Below, in pieces: positions 37,401 to 46,077 of a stretch of 64,000 nt of DNA. Location of the stretch: positions 26,202 to 90,201 of the forward strand of contig CAIOZA010000095.1 in NCBI GenBank assembly GCA_903862655.1, in the 5' to 3' direction. The DNA comes from an uncultured Ignavibacteria bacterium (GTDB lineage Bacteria; Bacteroidota; Ignavibacteria; Kapaibacteriales; UBA2268). How positions within the stretch are numbered: the stretch's first letter is position 1; every line of letters starts with the position of its first letter. The notes below the pieces were generated by a model. The model was given only the letters and a program-made list of their open reading frames with translations, ran no database searches and was not told the origin of the DNA. The translations under genes were made by a program, and so were the position numbers.

Positions 37401-37663
37401 TCAAACTTGAATTCGCCTTTGTCATTTGTCACAGCACCTACTCTTTGAGCAGGTACAGATACGGTAGCTCCAACTAATGGTTTGTTGGATTCTTTGTCTT
37501 TAACCACACCTTTTACAGTTGCTTTTGCTCCCTGAGCAAAAGAATCAACATTCATAGCCAATGAAAAGAACAAAATAAGCATTGGCAATTGCACGAAGAA
37601 TCTCCTTGAGAGTCTTCTAAGAAGGTGTAATTGTTTTTGGGAGGGCGCGTACATAATTCCCAT
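34427..37663 (-). CDS. SusC/RagA-like TonB-dependent outer-membrane transporter
   Basis: 1078 residues from the ATG at 37663, which has GGGA six bases upstream. Signal peptide (about 20-45), then a carboxypeptidase-regulatory-like domain (about 50-125: GVVKDKESNKPLVGATV), a TonB-box-like EVVVTG, a plug domain with DALSGRVAGVQV and the SusC signature PLYVVDGV, and a 22-strand barrel ending LRTFRLGISLTY. Together with the SusD-like protein encoded next it imports a nutrient through the outer membrane using TonB energy. No anti-sigma or hybrid regulator gene is adjacent. Confidence 0.96.
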   Translation of the reverse strand: MGIMYAPSQKQLHLLRRLSRRFFVQLPMLILFFSLAMNVDSFAQGAKATVKGVVKDKESNKPLVGATVSVPAQRVGAVTNDKGEFKFDVPAGNVVVEVSFVGYQPLSKSAYLKAGQTYNYSLDITQRGVTTNEVVVTGLSGEVDRNRLGNTITQISSAEVNNVVSPSAIDALSGRVAGVQVSKSSGTPGSGTYITMRGRRTISGSSEPLYVVDGVLIDNSSLYDPSGTKQFSNRAMDINPSDIESIEILKGASAAALYGTQAGNGVVLITTKRGHLSSLDKPATITFSSNLDVGTKYGSYPLQTTFGQTKPYTAGKPGSSTSYGAALPAGTKTYVQDDVPFRTHIGTENTLSISGGIPQFDYYISGKYNKINGYVIGSDYTSTNLRVNLGASILPGLTLQSNSNFISIDNSLPQDGSNTSGILLGALRSPPEFDNASYLEPDGSQRRFASYDNPLWTQNNNTYNSKIGRFITSTEAKYKPLDWFTLTGRIGYDRYEYANQERLQVGSAASPSRGGYIEYSRITNQATNLDLTATLSQKFMDDQLYANLVVGVQDVFTDRTSIGGSSEPTLSFYDQIGAGSSKDASSSLYQTQLVGYFTQLTLTYLDRFSLTAAIRRDGSSTFGESQKYHYYPKLGLSYTMSEEEFWKPMKTTMNNFRLRGAFGIAGSPSLPGAYATNFLYGTSGFFDPWDRASHASRKGFIGLRQGGGTTDEYIVAGTKDILPEKTTEIEAGIDIGFFENALQLELTYFDQTVSDMIIGVDVPSSTGYERQMKNAAEMWNKGIEVTLKANVLNSENISWNSSLNYTKYSNEVTKLQVKPDGFPATGDEFYSLNGGFTGITNVAMVGQPLGIFRGYGWLRDANGNIRYSTWDAENKEVVGDDYGMNLVGAPMQAPDMLNIGNSNPSFSFGWRNDITLFSDLTIGFLIECVFGFDVWNGTNGALYNFGTSGDTKDRLDPWFNFEGKAVMDYSDPNAPVQATRQNYYQYYANGFYINEPHVQKGNFVKIRELSIEYRFSGLKQTLGFGLAIQASVRNLYTITDYTGFDPEVNTFSLAEGRGYDYFTLPQLRTFRLGISLTY

Positions 37664-38148
37664 AAGCAATCCCTTATTAATTATGAATAAAGTTAATTAA
37701 GGTAGAACAAGAAAGATATATTTATAAATAATATAAAGCAATTTCAAACTTCCAAATAATTGTGGATAATCTAAAAAACCCTAAAATATAGAAACAAACT
37801 TTTTGCTGTATTATGAGAAAATTAAAATAACGATACGAAAGAATTATCAACATTTATTAGATTCATATTTTTTGACTCGTCCTTCTATTTGTTAAAAATA
37901 TATGAATAAATTTGCTAATATTTAACATACCCATTCGATGTTAATATAAATTTAGTAAAAAAATATTTATCTGCAAATGAATTTTTTAAAATAATTTGCA
38001 GATCAAGATTTTTTACGAACTGAATAGAAGCATTTTTAAACGAATTACATCATCTAAATCTAATAGCAATAATGGTTTAAAATTGCACCTAGATCAGTGA
38101 CAAGGATATAATTATAATATTAACTATTTTAAAAAAAATATTAATTTC
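37664..38148. other. 485-base AT-rich region upstream of susC
   Basis: No gene seen. It contains a consensus DnaA box (TGTGGATAA, 37761-37769), a one-mismatch box in the other orientation (TTATCAACA, 37844-37852), and a perfect 10-bp inverted repeat (37969-37978 / 37994-38003). It must also hold the susC promoter, which I cannot place with confidence. Confidence 0.5.
37969..38003 (-). terminator. Inverted repeat, possible terminator of mazG
   Basis: Perfect arms ATCTGCAAAT / ATTTGCAGAT with a 15-base spacer; on the minus strand AAATATTTTTTT follows. It lies about 145 bases beyond the mazG stop, so an operator upstream of susC is an alternative. Confidence 0.45.
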
Positions 38149-38961
38149 CTATAATCCTACCTTTTTTGCTTCGTCCCATATTGCGTCCATTTCACCCAAT
38201 GTCATATCTTTTATTGGCTTGTCCATTAATTTGCACTTATTCTCGATAAATTGAAATCTTCGGGTAAATTTGTTATTGGCTTTCTGTAGAGCTTCTTCTG
38301 CATAAATTCCTTCGAACCTAGCTGTATTAACCAGAGCAAATAGTAAATCGCCGAATTCTTCTTCCATTTTAACCTTATCACCTTTGTCGACTTCGGCTTT
38401 GAGCTCATGAATTTCTTCAAATAATTTCTCCCATGCTCCATCCTTATGTTCCCAATCAAAGCCGACTCCAGATGTTTTATGCTGAGATCTTTGAGCTCTT
38501 AGTAATGCGGGAAGACTTACAGGTACTCCTTGCAATATTGAATGCTGACCTTCCTGCATCTTTATTGATTCCCAATTTTTCAAAACATCGGATTCGCCAC
38601 TAACTTCTGTATCACCGAACACATGAGGATGGCGTGTGATCATTTTGTGTTGAATGTGCTTCAGCACATCAATCAAATTGAATGCATTACGTTCTTCAGC
38701 CATTACACCATGCATAACAACGTGAAGGAGTATGTCTCCCAATTCCTTAGAAAATTCTTTGTCATCTCCCCTATCGATCGAATCAATCATTTCATAAGCT
38801 TCTTCAATCAACAAGTACGCAATCGATTTGTTGGTCTGTTTCTTGTCCCATGGACATTCTTTTCTGAGTATTTTGACAATTTCGACGAAGTTCATAAACT
38901 GACAGCTAAGACTGTCAGGGTTTTCCGGTACAGGAGCTATATAAAATTTAGTTTCTTCCAT
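38149..38961 (-). CDS. mazG: Nucleoside triphosphate pyrophosphohydrolase MazG
   Basis: 270 residues from the ATG at 38961, picked for its GAGA site and because this gives the usual MazG length; the frame is open 21 codons further. Two tandem MazG domains: the first has CPWDKKQTNKSIAYLLIEEAYEMID and KELGD, the second EEIHELKAEVDKGDKVKMEEEFGDLLFALVN. The paired Glu residues bind magnesium. It hydrolyses NTPs to NMPs and pyrophosphate, cleaning up damaged nucleotides. Single gene. Confidence 0.95.
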   Translation of the reverse strand: MEETKFYIAPVPENPDSLSCQFMNFVEIVKILRKECPWDKKQTNKSIAYLLIEEAYEMIDSIDRGDDKEFSKELGDILLHVVMHGVMAEERNAFNLIDVLKHIQHKMITRHPHVFGDTEVSGESDVLKNWESIKMQEGQHSILQGVPVSLPALLRAQRSQHKTSGVGFDWEHKDGAWEKLFEEIHELKAEVDKGDKVKMEEEFGDLLFALVNTARFEGIYAEEALQKANNKFTRRFQFIENKCKLMDKPIKDMTLGEMDAIWDEAKKVGL

Positions 38962-39153
38962 TTTATCTCTTTCTTTAAACAAAAACTCATTTGTCTCAAA
39001 TTTAATGAAATAATATGAGACCAATTGATTAAAAAATTAACTTTTATTAATCAATACTTTGAAAGTTTTAAAACTTACTCTATTTTTGTAAACTTAATTA
39101 TTTTCAATCTAAACCAAATATACTAAAATATGTTAAAAGATTCAGGACAAATA

Positions 39154-39966
39154 ATGGAAGAAAAGAATGTGTATGCATTTATTCTTGGTGTATCCAGCGG
39201 CTTCGGGAAAGCTACTGCGCTGGAATTAGCCAAGAAGGGTTATAACATAATCGGACTTCATCTTGATACTGGCTCCAACAGAAAGAAAGCTGAAGAATTG
39301 GCAGATGCAATCAGACTTTTAAATGTAAAGTGTACATTTATAAATGCAAATGCCGCTGATGATGCAGTTAGAGCTGAAGTGATCCAACGCATAAAAGATG
39401 ATTTTGCAAATGAAATCAACCCACAGTTACGTGTGCTTATACATTCTCTGGCTTTTGGAGCAATTAAAGCTTTTTTTGACGATGATCACGAAAAAATGGT
39501 CAACAAAAAGCAGATTGAAATGACTATGGATGTTATGGCTAACAGCTTATTATATTGGACTCAGGATGTTTTTAAAGCAAATCTTCTAGCAAAAAATTCT
39601 AGAATATTTGCTCTCACATCAATCGGTTCACAAAGAGCCATGTTGCATTACGGTGCTGTTTCAGCTGCTAAAGCTGCGCTTGAATCTTATATAAGACAGA
39701 TCGCGATAGAACTTGCACCATATCAGGTCACAGCAAATGCGATTTTGGCAGGATTAACAGATACTCCGGCTGCACAAAAAATTCCAGGCTTCCCGGAAAT
39801 GCTTTTAAACGCAAAACACCACAATCCGTTCAGGAGAAACACTCTCCCGGAAGATGTTGCTCAGGCAATATCTATGCTTGTTGATGAAAAGTTTTATTGG
39901 ATAACAGGACAGACACTTGTCGTCGATGGTGGTGAGAGTATTCTGAATTTCATCGAACAGAATTAA
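39154..39966 (+). CDS. SDR family enoyl-ACP-reductase-like protein
   Basis: 270 residues from the ATG at 39154, chosen because AGGA lies 6 bases upstream; an in-frame ATG at 39130 has no such site. A Rossmann fold starts at GVSSGFGKATALELAKKGY. The catalytic pair is Tyr166 and Lys173, spaced Tyr-x6-Lys as in FabI/FabL enoyl-ACP reductases, not the Tyr-x3-Lys of ordinary SDRs. The C-terminal ITGQTLVVDGG fits both. The likely reaction is reduction of the 2-enoyl-ACP double bond in fatty acid synthesis, most like FabL. An acyl-CoA dehydrogenase gene follows 58 bases later. Confidence 0.78.
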   Translation: MEEKNVYAFILGVSSGFGKATALELAKKGYNIIGLHLDTGSNRKKAEELADAIRLLNVKCTFINANAADDAVRAEVIQRIKDDFANEINPQLRVLIHSLAFGAIKAFFDDDHEKMVNKKQIEMTMDVMANSLLYWTQDVFKANLLAKNSRIFALTSIGSQRAMLHYGAVSAAKAALESYIRQIAIELAPYQVTANAILAGLTDTPAAQKIPGFPEMLLNAKHHNPFRRNTLPEDVAQAISMLVDEKFYWITGQTLVVDGGESILNFIEQN

Positions 39967-40024
39967 TTTTTTTCCTAATAGCAATTGAATTATTTTACTA
40001 TTAATTACTAACAGGGGTTTATTA

Positions 40025-41167
40025 ATGATTGATTTTAGCTTTACCGAAGAACAAAACATGTTGCGAGAGATGGTTCGCGACTTTGCCAATAATGAACTTA
40101 AGCCAATTGCTCAAAAAATTGATGAAGAAGAATCGATTCCTGATTATATCATCGATAAAATTCGTGAATTAGGTTTGTTAGGAGCTTCGTTCCCAATTGA
40201 ATATGGTGGTAGTGGTTTTGGTGAAGTTGGGTACTGCATTATGCAGGAAGAAATTGCCCGCGCCTGTCTATCTACTGCTACATTTATAGGAGCTCACCAG
40301 TCAATTGGTACAAACTCTATATATATTGGCTCAACAGAAGAACAGCGTCAAAGATTTTTACCAGCTCTAACAAGTGGCGAAAAGATTGCAGCCTATGCTC
40401 TAACAGAACCTCAGGCTGGTTCTGATGCTTTCAATTTGAAAACAAGAGCTGAACTTGATGGGAATGAATGGATATTGAATGGTGAGAAAATGTGGATTAC
40501 AAATGCACCATTTGCTAACGTATTCGCAGTATTTGCCAGAACAAAGCTTGGCATTTCATTGTTCTATGTACCGGCTGAAACACCAGGAATATCAATTGGT
40601 GCTCCTGAAAAGAAAATGGGTATCCGTGGAAGCAAAACTGCATCTGTTACATTTGATAATGCCAGAATTCCTCAGGACTATCTGATTGGCAGAGAAGGAA
40701 AGGCTTTCATTTATGCAATGAAAACTCTTGATGCCGGTAGAATTGGACTCGGTGCCGCTGCTCTAGGTCCAATGAAAGAACTTCTTGAATTATCTACCGT
40801 ATATGCAAAGACAAGAAAACAGTTCGACCAGCCTATCGCTAATTTCCAGGCTGTTCAATTTATGCTTGCAGATATGGCAGCTGAAATATATGGCTGCGAA
40901 TCAATGCTTTACAGAACGGCTAATGACTATGACCATGGAGTGGTAACTTCACGCCAGGCAGCTATTGTTAAGCTGAGATGCTCAGAAGCTCTTGATAAGA
41001 TTGCTGACTTAGCTATACAAGTTCATGGTGGTATGGGTTATTCGCGTGAATTGTCCATTGAAAGAGTCTATCGTGATTCCAGAATTAACAGGATATTCGA
41101 AGGAACAAATGAAATACAGAAACTTGTTATCGCAAACGATTTGATTAAGCGTAACGGAAAAATGTAA
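40025..41167 (+). CDS. Acyl-CoA dehydrogenase (short-chain type)
   Basis: 380 residues, standard length. Three-domain flavoprotein: the helical start (FTEEQNMLREMVRDFA), the FAD/substrate motifs ALTEPQAGSDAF and WITNAPFA, and the C-terminal signature near QVHGGMGYSRE. The catalytic base is Glu359 in FEGTNEIQ, the position used by short-chain and butyryl-CoA dehydrogenases. It oxidises acyl-CoA to 2-enoyl-CoA, passing electrons to an electron-transfer flavoprotein that is not encoded here. Downstream of the enoyl-reductase-like gene on the same strand. Confidence 0.95.
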   Translation: MIDFSFTEEQNMLREMVRDFANNELKPIAQKIDEEESIPDYIIDKIRELGLLGASFPIEYGGSGFGEVGYCIMQEEIARACLSTATFIGAHQSIGTNSIYIGSTEEQRQRFLPALTSGEKIAAYALTEPQAGSDAFNLKTRAELDGNEWILNGEKMWITNAPFANVFAVFARTKLGISLFYVPAETPGISIGAPEKKMGIRGSKTASVTFDNARIPQDYLIGREGKAFIYAMKTLDAGRIGLGAAALGPMKELLELSTVYAKTRKQFDQPIANFQAVQFMLADMAAEIYGCESMLYRTANDYDHGVVTSRQAAIVKLRCSEALDKIADLAIQVHGGMGYSRELSIERVYRDSRINRIFEGTNEIQKLVIANDLIKRNGKM

Positions 41168-41238
41168 ATAAATAATGTAGGAAAATATTATTATTTTTCT
41201 TAAATTTGAATGTAATTAAAAATTTCTAATCTACTTGC

Positions 41239-41276
41239 AAAACCTCAGAAAGTATTATGCTTGACGAGGTTTTTTG
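41239..41276 (+). terminator. Terminator after the acyl-CoA dehydrogenase gene
   Basis: AAAACCTC (41239-41246) pairs with GAGGTTTT (41266-41273), followed by further T residues. Confidence 0.75.
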
Positions 41277-41366
41277 TTTTCTGTAACCAATTTGTATTAA
41301 CATCATTATTATATTATTTTGTATATTTGTAGATATTTTAAAAAGTAAGAATTTTGATAGTAAATA

Positions 41367-44129
41367 ATGGAATGGCATACAAAAGATATTTCTGAAGTTT
41401 TAGATTATTTTAATACTGACACTGAAGCTGGCTTAAAAGAAGATCAGGTGCTTGATTTGCGTGAGAAATTTGGTACAAATATTCTAACAGCTAAAAAAGC
41501 TAAATCCGATTTTATATTACTTCTTGAGCAATTTAATGATCCCATAATATACATTCTTATAATAGCAGCTGTTCTCAATGCTTTCTTTTCGGATGTTAAG
41601 GATACTCTTGTCATTGTAGCTGTAGTAATATTAAATACTCTAATTGGGTTTTTTCAAGAAAGACGTGCTGCTGATGCATTGAAAACATTAAGCAAGATGG
41701 CAGCACCAATTGCAAGGGTAATCAGAAATGGCGAACAACTTCTTATACCCTCATCAGAAGTTGTATGTGGCGATTTGGTAGTGCTTGAGAGTGGGATGAA
41801 AGTGCCTGCCGACGGCAGATTAATTGACACAAATTCACTCTTAATCGATGAATCAATGTTAACCGGTGAATCCTTCGCTGCAAGTAAAAAGCACAATATA
41901 AAACTCCCAATACATGCTTCACTAGGTGATAGAATTAATATTGTCCACTCCGGCACCATAATCCAAAAGGGAAGAGGTACTGCTGTTGTAACAGAAGTAG
42001 GCAAGAGAACAGAATTTGGTAAAATTTCAGAAAAGGTTGCAGAAGCTATAGAATCTCAATCTCCACTTCAGCATCAGATTGGACAATTCGGCAAAGGTCT
42101 TCTTTATGCAATATTATCTATTGTACTAGCTATTTTCATAGTAGGTTTTCTAAGAGGAAATCATGTTATAACGATGTTTTTGACTTCTGTAGCGTTGGCT
42201 GTCTCTGCCATTCCGGAAGGGCTGCCTGTTGCTATTACCATTACATTAACAATCGGAATTTCACAAATGGCAAGGCACAATGCTGTTGTCAAGAAGCTGT
42301 CAGCTGTTGAGACACTTGGTAGCACTAATGTTATCTGCACTGACAAAACCGGAACTTTAACAAAAAATCAAATGACGGTAACCAGCCTTTGGACTGGCTG
42401 CAATGAATTCAAAGTAATTGGATCAGGCTATAGTAAGGAAGGATCAGTTTTTTCTATTGATCAGAATAAAAATGTTTCTTATAAAGACAACAATTCATTG
42501 CTATTAACCGCACTTCTAGGCAACACTTGCACTGAAAGTTCAATAAGTCTCGACGGAGATTCGTGGAAGATAACTGGCGATCCTACTGAAGCAGCTTTAA
42601 TGATTCTTTCCAACAAATTAAATCTGGATGACTTAAGTTTTCAGATTCTTGTGGATATTCCATTCGAATCAGAAAATCAATTCATGGCTGTAAGAGCACT
42701 GTCCGCTGTTGATTCTTATGCATTTGCTAAGGGTGCACCTGAAAAAATAATTGAGAGATGCTCTAATATTTTAAATTGCGACGGTTCGTTAGGCGAGATG
42801 GATATGAACCTACTCAACTCAGTCATTTCCACATTATCTAAAGATGGACTTAGAATCATTGCAATGGCTTATTCCAGAGAGCATACGAATAAAGCCTTAT
42901 CTCTCGAAAACCTTAACAATTTAACATTCCTGGGTTTTGCCGGTATTGAAGATTCAGTAAGACCTGAAGCTGTTGAAGCCGTTGCTGAATGCCGGAGTGC
43001 CGGCATCAAAGTTGTTATGATCACTGGTGATCACATTAAGACAGCACAAGCCGTGGCAATCTCTGTTGGAATCGGGATTGACAAGGAAGCACCAATAGCG
43101 ATAGATGGAAAGCATCTGGATGACATGACAGATGATGAATTGTTTCTGCAAGTGCCTGATATTGATGTTTATGCTAGAGTTGCTCCTCATCACAAGTTCA
43201 GAATAGTTCAGCAGCTGCAAAAGCACAATAACATAGTTGCTATGACTGGTGATGGTGTGAATGATGCCCCTGCACTCAAACAAGCGGACATAGGAGTATC
43301 TATGGGAACAGGTACAGATGTTGCTAGGGATGCTTCGCACATGGTATTAATGGACGACAACTTTGCTACAATTGTTCATGCTGTTCGTCGTGGCAGAATT
43401 ATATTACATAATTTGCAGCATATTCTGTTATATATATTAGCAACTAGTTTTGGTGGGCTTTTAACTATTGCAATGTCAGTAGCTTTTGGATTTCCACTTC
43501 CTATACTCCCCGCTCAGCTTTTGTGGATTAATTTGGTAACTGATGGAACATCTACGTTTCCGTTAGCATTCGAGAAGGAGCATGGCAATGTAATGGCTTT
43601 CCCTCCACGAAAGAAGAATAAACCATTAATTTCAAGAAGGATGATTTGGAGAATTCTTTATGCAGGTTTTGTGATGATGCTTGGCACATTAGCAGTATTT
43701 TATTTATTCCTAGATGATTTTGCTAACCCTACTCCTGAATCGTTAGCTCAGGCTAGAACAATGGCTTTCTGTATACTTGCATTCTTCCAAATCTGGAATG
43801 TTCAGAACTCAAGATCTCTGGACAGATCAATATTCTTCAATCTGCCATTTTCAGTGAATAACAGTTATGACAGGGTAAGCCCTATGAAGAATCCTATCCT
43901 TCTGGGTGTAATGATATTCGCTATCGGTTTACAACTGATGGCAGTCACACTCCCCTTTATGAACTTACTAATGGATACAGTTCCATTGTCTTGGAATAAT
44001 TGGATTATTGTTGCTTCAGTTTCGTTCTCGATAATCATCTTTGTTGAGCTGGAAAAGTTCATAAGGGCATTAAACTATAGGCACAAGAGGGTCAAGCATG
44101 GCATAGAAATCAATTTAGAAATCGAATAA
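41367..44129 (+). CDS. P-type cation-transporting ATPase (calcium-type, P2A)
   Basis: 920 residues with N-terminal cation-ATPase domain, actuator domain (DESMLTGES), phosphorylation site Asp326 in ICTDKTGTLT, nucleotide domain (KGAPEK), hinge MTGDGVNDAPALK and about ten membrane helices. The M4 motif AIPEGLPVAITI, with its Glu, and the C-terminal six-helix extension fit calcium/manganese pumps of the PMR1/SERCA type. Ion specificity cannot be fixed from sequence alone. Single gene between two hairpins. Confidence 0.93.
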   Translation: MEWHTKDISEVLDYFNTDTEAGLKEDQVLDLREKFGTNILTAKKAKSDFILLLEQFNDPIIYILIIAAVLNAFFSDVKDTLVIVAVVILNTLIGFFQERRAADALKTLSKMAAPIARVIRNGEQLLIPSSEVVCGDLVVLESGMKVPADGRLIDTNSLLIDESMLTGESFAASKKHNIKLPIHASLGDRINIVHSGTIIQKGRGTAVVTEVGKRTEFGKISEKVAEAIESQSPLQHQIGQFGKGLLYAILSIVLAIFIVGFLRGNHVITMFLTSVALAVSAIPEGLPVAITITLTIGISQMARHNAVVKKLSAVETLGSTNVICTDKTGTLTKNQMTVTSLWTGCNEFKVIGSGYSKEGSVFSIDQNKNVSYKDNNSLLLTALLGNTCTESSISLDGDSWKITGDPTEAALMILSNKLNLDDLSFQILVDIPFESENQFMAVRALSAVDSYAFAKGAPEKIIERCSNILNCDGSLGEMDMNLLNSVISTLSKDGLRIIAMAYSREHTNKALSLENLNNLTFLGFAGIEDSVRPEAVEAVAECRSAGIKVVMITGDHIKTAQAVAISVGIGIDKEAPIAIDGKHLDDMTDDELFLQVPDIDVYARVAPHHKFRIVQQLQKHNNIVAMTGDGVNDAPALKQADIGVSMGTGTDVARDASHMVLMDDNFATIVHAVRRGRIILHNLQHILLYILATSFGGLLTIAMSVAFGFPLPILPAQLLWINLVTDGTSTFPLAFEKEHGNVMAFPPRKKNKPLISRRMIWRILYAGFVMMLGTLAVFYLFLDDFANPTPESLAQARTMAFCILAFFQIWNVQNSRSLDRSIFFNLPFSVNNSYDRVSPMKNPILLGVMIFAIGLQLMAVTLPFMNLLMDTVPLSWNNWIIVASVSFSIIIFVELEKFIRALNYRHKRVKHGIEINLEIE

Positions 44130-44130
44130 A

Positions 44131-44188
44131 AAAGGTGGATTATCTCACAAGATCAGATTTTCTGCTCTTGTGAGATAATCACTTTTTT
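44131..44188. terminator. Bidirectional terminator between the P-type ATPase and RSH genes
   Basis: A long stem of about 20 bp (left arm from 44135, right arm 44162-44182) with two mismatches, followed by CTTTTTTC on the plus strand and preceded by A-runs. It sits between convergent genes and abuts the RSH stop codon. Confidence 0.9.
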
Positions 44189-45964
44189 CTAAAAATTATC
44201 TTCTTCTACCTTCTCTACTGCTTTTAATCCCTTGGTGCTAAGAAGTCTGGAGAAAAGCCCGTTCTGCATATCTTCATCGAAAATATTCAGAGTAAACACT
44301 CCCTCAAAGTTTGAATCTGCAGTTTTGAATAAATTAATTCTTAGAATATTTATTTGTCCAATTGCCAAAGTGATGTCATTCAACATTCCAAGTCTATCAT
44401 CGCCAATAATTCTAAATTTTACTTCTTTATGAGCTAAAGCAAACTGTTCTTCTTTCAAAATTTTATTGTTCTTTTTAAAATAATCATAAAGCTTTACAAC
44501 AGCTTGAAATGTAACAACAAAATCTTTCCAGCTTTCATCAGGGATAGTGTTAGGGGAAGAGATGATTTCAACAATATCATTATTCTGCAACTCATACTTC
44601 AGACTCTTAATTTCGCCATTAACCTTGGTTGAAATACAATGATAAGCTAAATCATCGGATATGCGAAAGGCAAGATCCAGAGATGTAGAACTAAGGGGAA
44701 GGGTATAATCAGTGCGGTCGGGAGTGAAGACAGTAATATATTCACTATCAAGATTCATACGAATTGTTCCCCAAATTTTCTGAATAGCGTCCTCTTCGCC
44801 TTCATTCACAACTTCCTGCATCCATCTTATCCATTCGTTCAGGTGGCTCTTCTTGAAGTGTAAATTTTTGTTAGCTTCTTTGATGGATAAAAGTCCTATC
44901 ATTCCCTGTTCGACCAGTTGATCCATTTCTTCGGTGCGAATAATGACTTCTACGAGTTTACGGTTGGGCCCAAAATGTGAAGAATGGATAGCTCTGTAAA
45001 AGTTTATCTTTGGCTTTGAGAAATAATCTTCGAATGAACGTACCGGACCGAATAAATTTGCAATTATTCCATAGGCTTTATAACACTCTGAATAATCATT
45101 AGTCATAAGTTTAATTACGACAGAATAGAAGTTATCAATTTCACTAATTGAACGACCATTTTCTATCATTTTGTAAATCTCATAAACATGTTTGTGTTCT
45201 AAAGCAAGTGCATGTTTTACATCCTTCTCTGCCAGAGTTAGCTCAATTTGATTCTCAAGATTTGAAATTATGGCTATGAATTCTTTCTGTTTGCTTTCAA
45301 GTGCACTTTTAATTAATTCATAATTTTTACGATCTGCAAAATAGAGCGATAAATCTTCTAGTTTGCGCTTGATCTTTATTAACCCCAGGCGTTGAGCAAA
45401 AGGAGTGTAGAAATTTAATGTCTCCTGTCCAATAACTATCTGCTTTCGTTCAGGAAGATGATGCAAAGTTCGCAGATTATCTAAACGGTCTGCCAACTTA
45501 ATAAGAATCACTCTAACATCCTTAATCAGTGATTCAAAAAGCTTGCTGTATGTAGCAGCTTTATCTAATTTTCTGGTATATTCTCCTTTAATTTTAGTAA
45601 CACCCTCAACAATATCAGCAATTTCTTCATTGAAGAACGTCTTAATTGTTTCTCTTGTTATTGAGGGCCTGTCCTCGATTACATCATGTAGCAAAGCAGC
45701 AACAATTGAATAGTTGTCAGCATAATTCATTTCCTGCATAAGGTTCAAAGCTACTTTGAATGGATGTGTATAATATAGATCGCCGGACGATCTCTTGATT
45801 TCGGCAAATTCATCCACACAAAAATAAAAAGCCCTGGTAATCAACTCCTCATCAAAATCTTTTATAAGTTTTCGGCATTCATCCAAAAGTAATTTCAAGT
45901 CTTCCTTAGGGTTTACACCGTAAGGACAACTTTTTTCGAGTTCCAACTCATAAAGCCTGATCAT
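44189..45964 (-). CDS. RelA/SpoT homolog (RSH) with intact hydrolase and degenerate synthetase domain
   Basis: 591 residues: HD hydrolase, synthetase-like, TGS (about 395-460) and C-terminal ACT (about 520-591) domains. Hydrolase residues are kept: His67 (YYTHP), His93-Asp94 (LLHDVIED) and Asp159 (KLADR). In the synthetase part the usual Gly-Arg ahead of the x-Lys-His motif is Leu255-Glu256, and the Asp expected in the FDLxAxR-type strand is Tyr280; the later Glu339 (VEVIIRT) remains. It is therefore probably a (p)ppGpp hydrolase without synthetase activity. A second, synthetase-competent RSH would be expected elsewhere in the genome. Confidence 0.88.
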   Translation of the reverse strand: MIRLYELELEKSCPYGVNPKEDLKLLLDECRKLIKDFDEELITRAFYFCVDEFAEIKRSSGDLYYTHPFKVALNLMQEMNYADNYSIVAALLHDVIEDRPSITRETIKTFFNEEIADIVEGVTKIKGEYTRKLDKAATYSKLFESLIKDVRVILIKLADRLDNLRTLHHLPERKQIVIGQETLNFYTPFAQRLGLIKIKRKLEDLSLYFADRKNYELIKSALESKQKEFIAIISNLENQIELTLAEKDVKHALALEHKHVYEIYKMIENGRSISEIDNFYSVVIKLMTNDYSECYKAYGIIANLFGPVRSFEDYFSKPKINFYRAIHSSHFGPNRKLVEVIIRTEEMDQLVEQGMIGLLSIKEANKNLHFKKSHLNEWIRWMQEVVNEGEEDAIQKIWGTIRMNLDSEYITVFTPDRTDYTLPLSSTSLDLAFRISDDLAYHCISTKVNGEIKSLKYELQNNDIVEIISSPNTIPDESWKDFVVTFQAVVKLYDYFKKNNKILKEEQFALAHKEVKFRIIGDDRLGMLNDITLAIGQINILRINLFKTADSNFEGVFTLNIFDEDMQNGLFSRLLSTKGLKAVEKVEEDNF

Positions 45965-46077
45965 AAATTTTCTTCAATGGTAATTATAATTTTATGAATA
46001 TTAAAAAAATTAAACTTAATATCAAAATTTTGAATAATTTAAATAAATTCTTTAACACATATTTCTTTATTTTAATT

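Noticed and set aside
33044..37663. Polysaccharide utilisation locus
   Set aside because: SusC and SusD are present, but no glycoside hydrolase, sulfatase, polysaccharide lyase or hybrid regulator lies nearby.
38623..39018. 131-residue frame antisense to mazG
   Set aside because: Shadow of mazG with Phe/His-rich composition typical of reverse reading; no start signal.
41281..41366. Bacteroidetes-type promoter (TTTG / TAnnTTTG) ahead of the P-type ATPase
   Set aside because: TATATTTG at 41322-41329 fits the -7 element, but the only separate TTTG upstream, at 41291, is 27 bases away instead of about 19, so the call is not supported.
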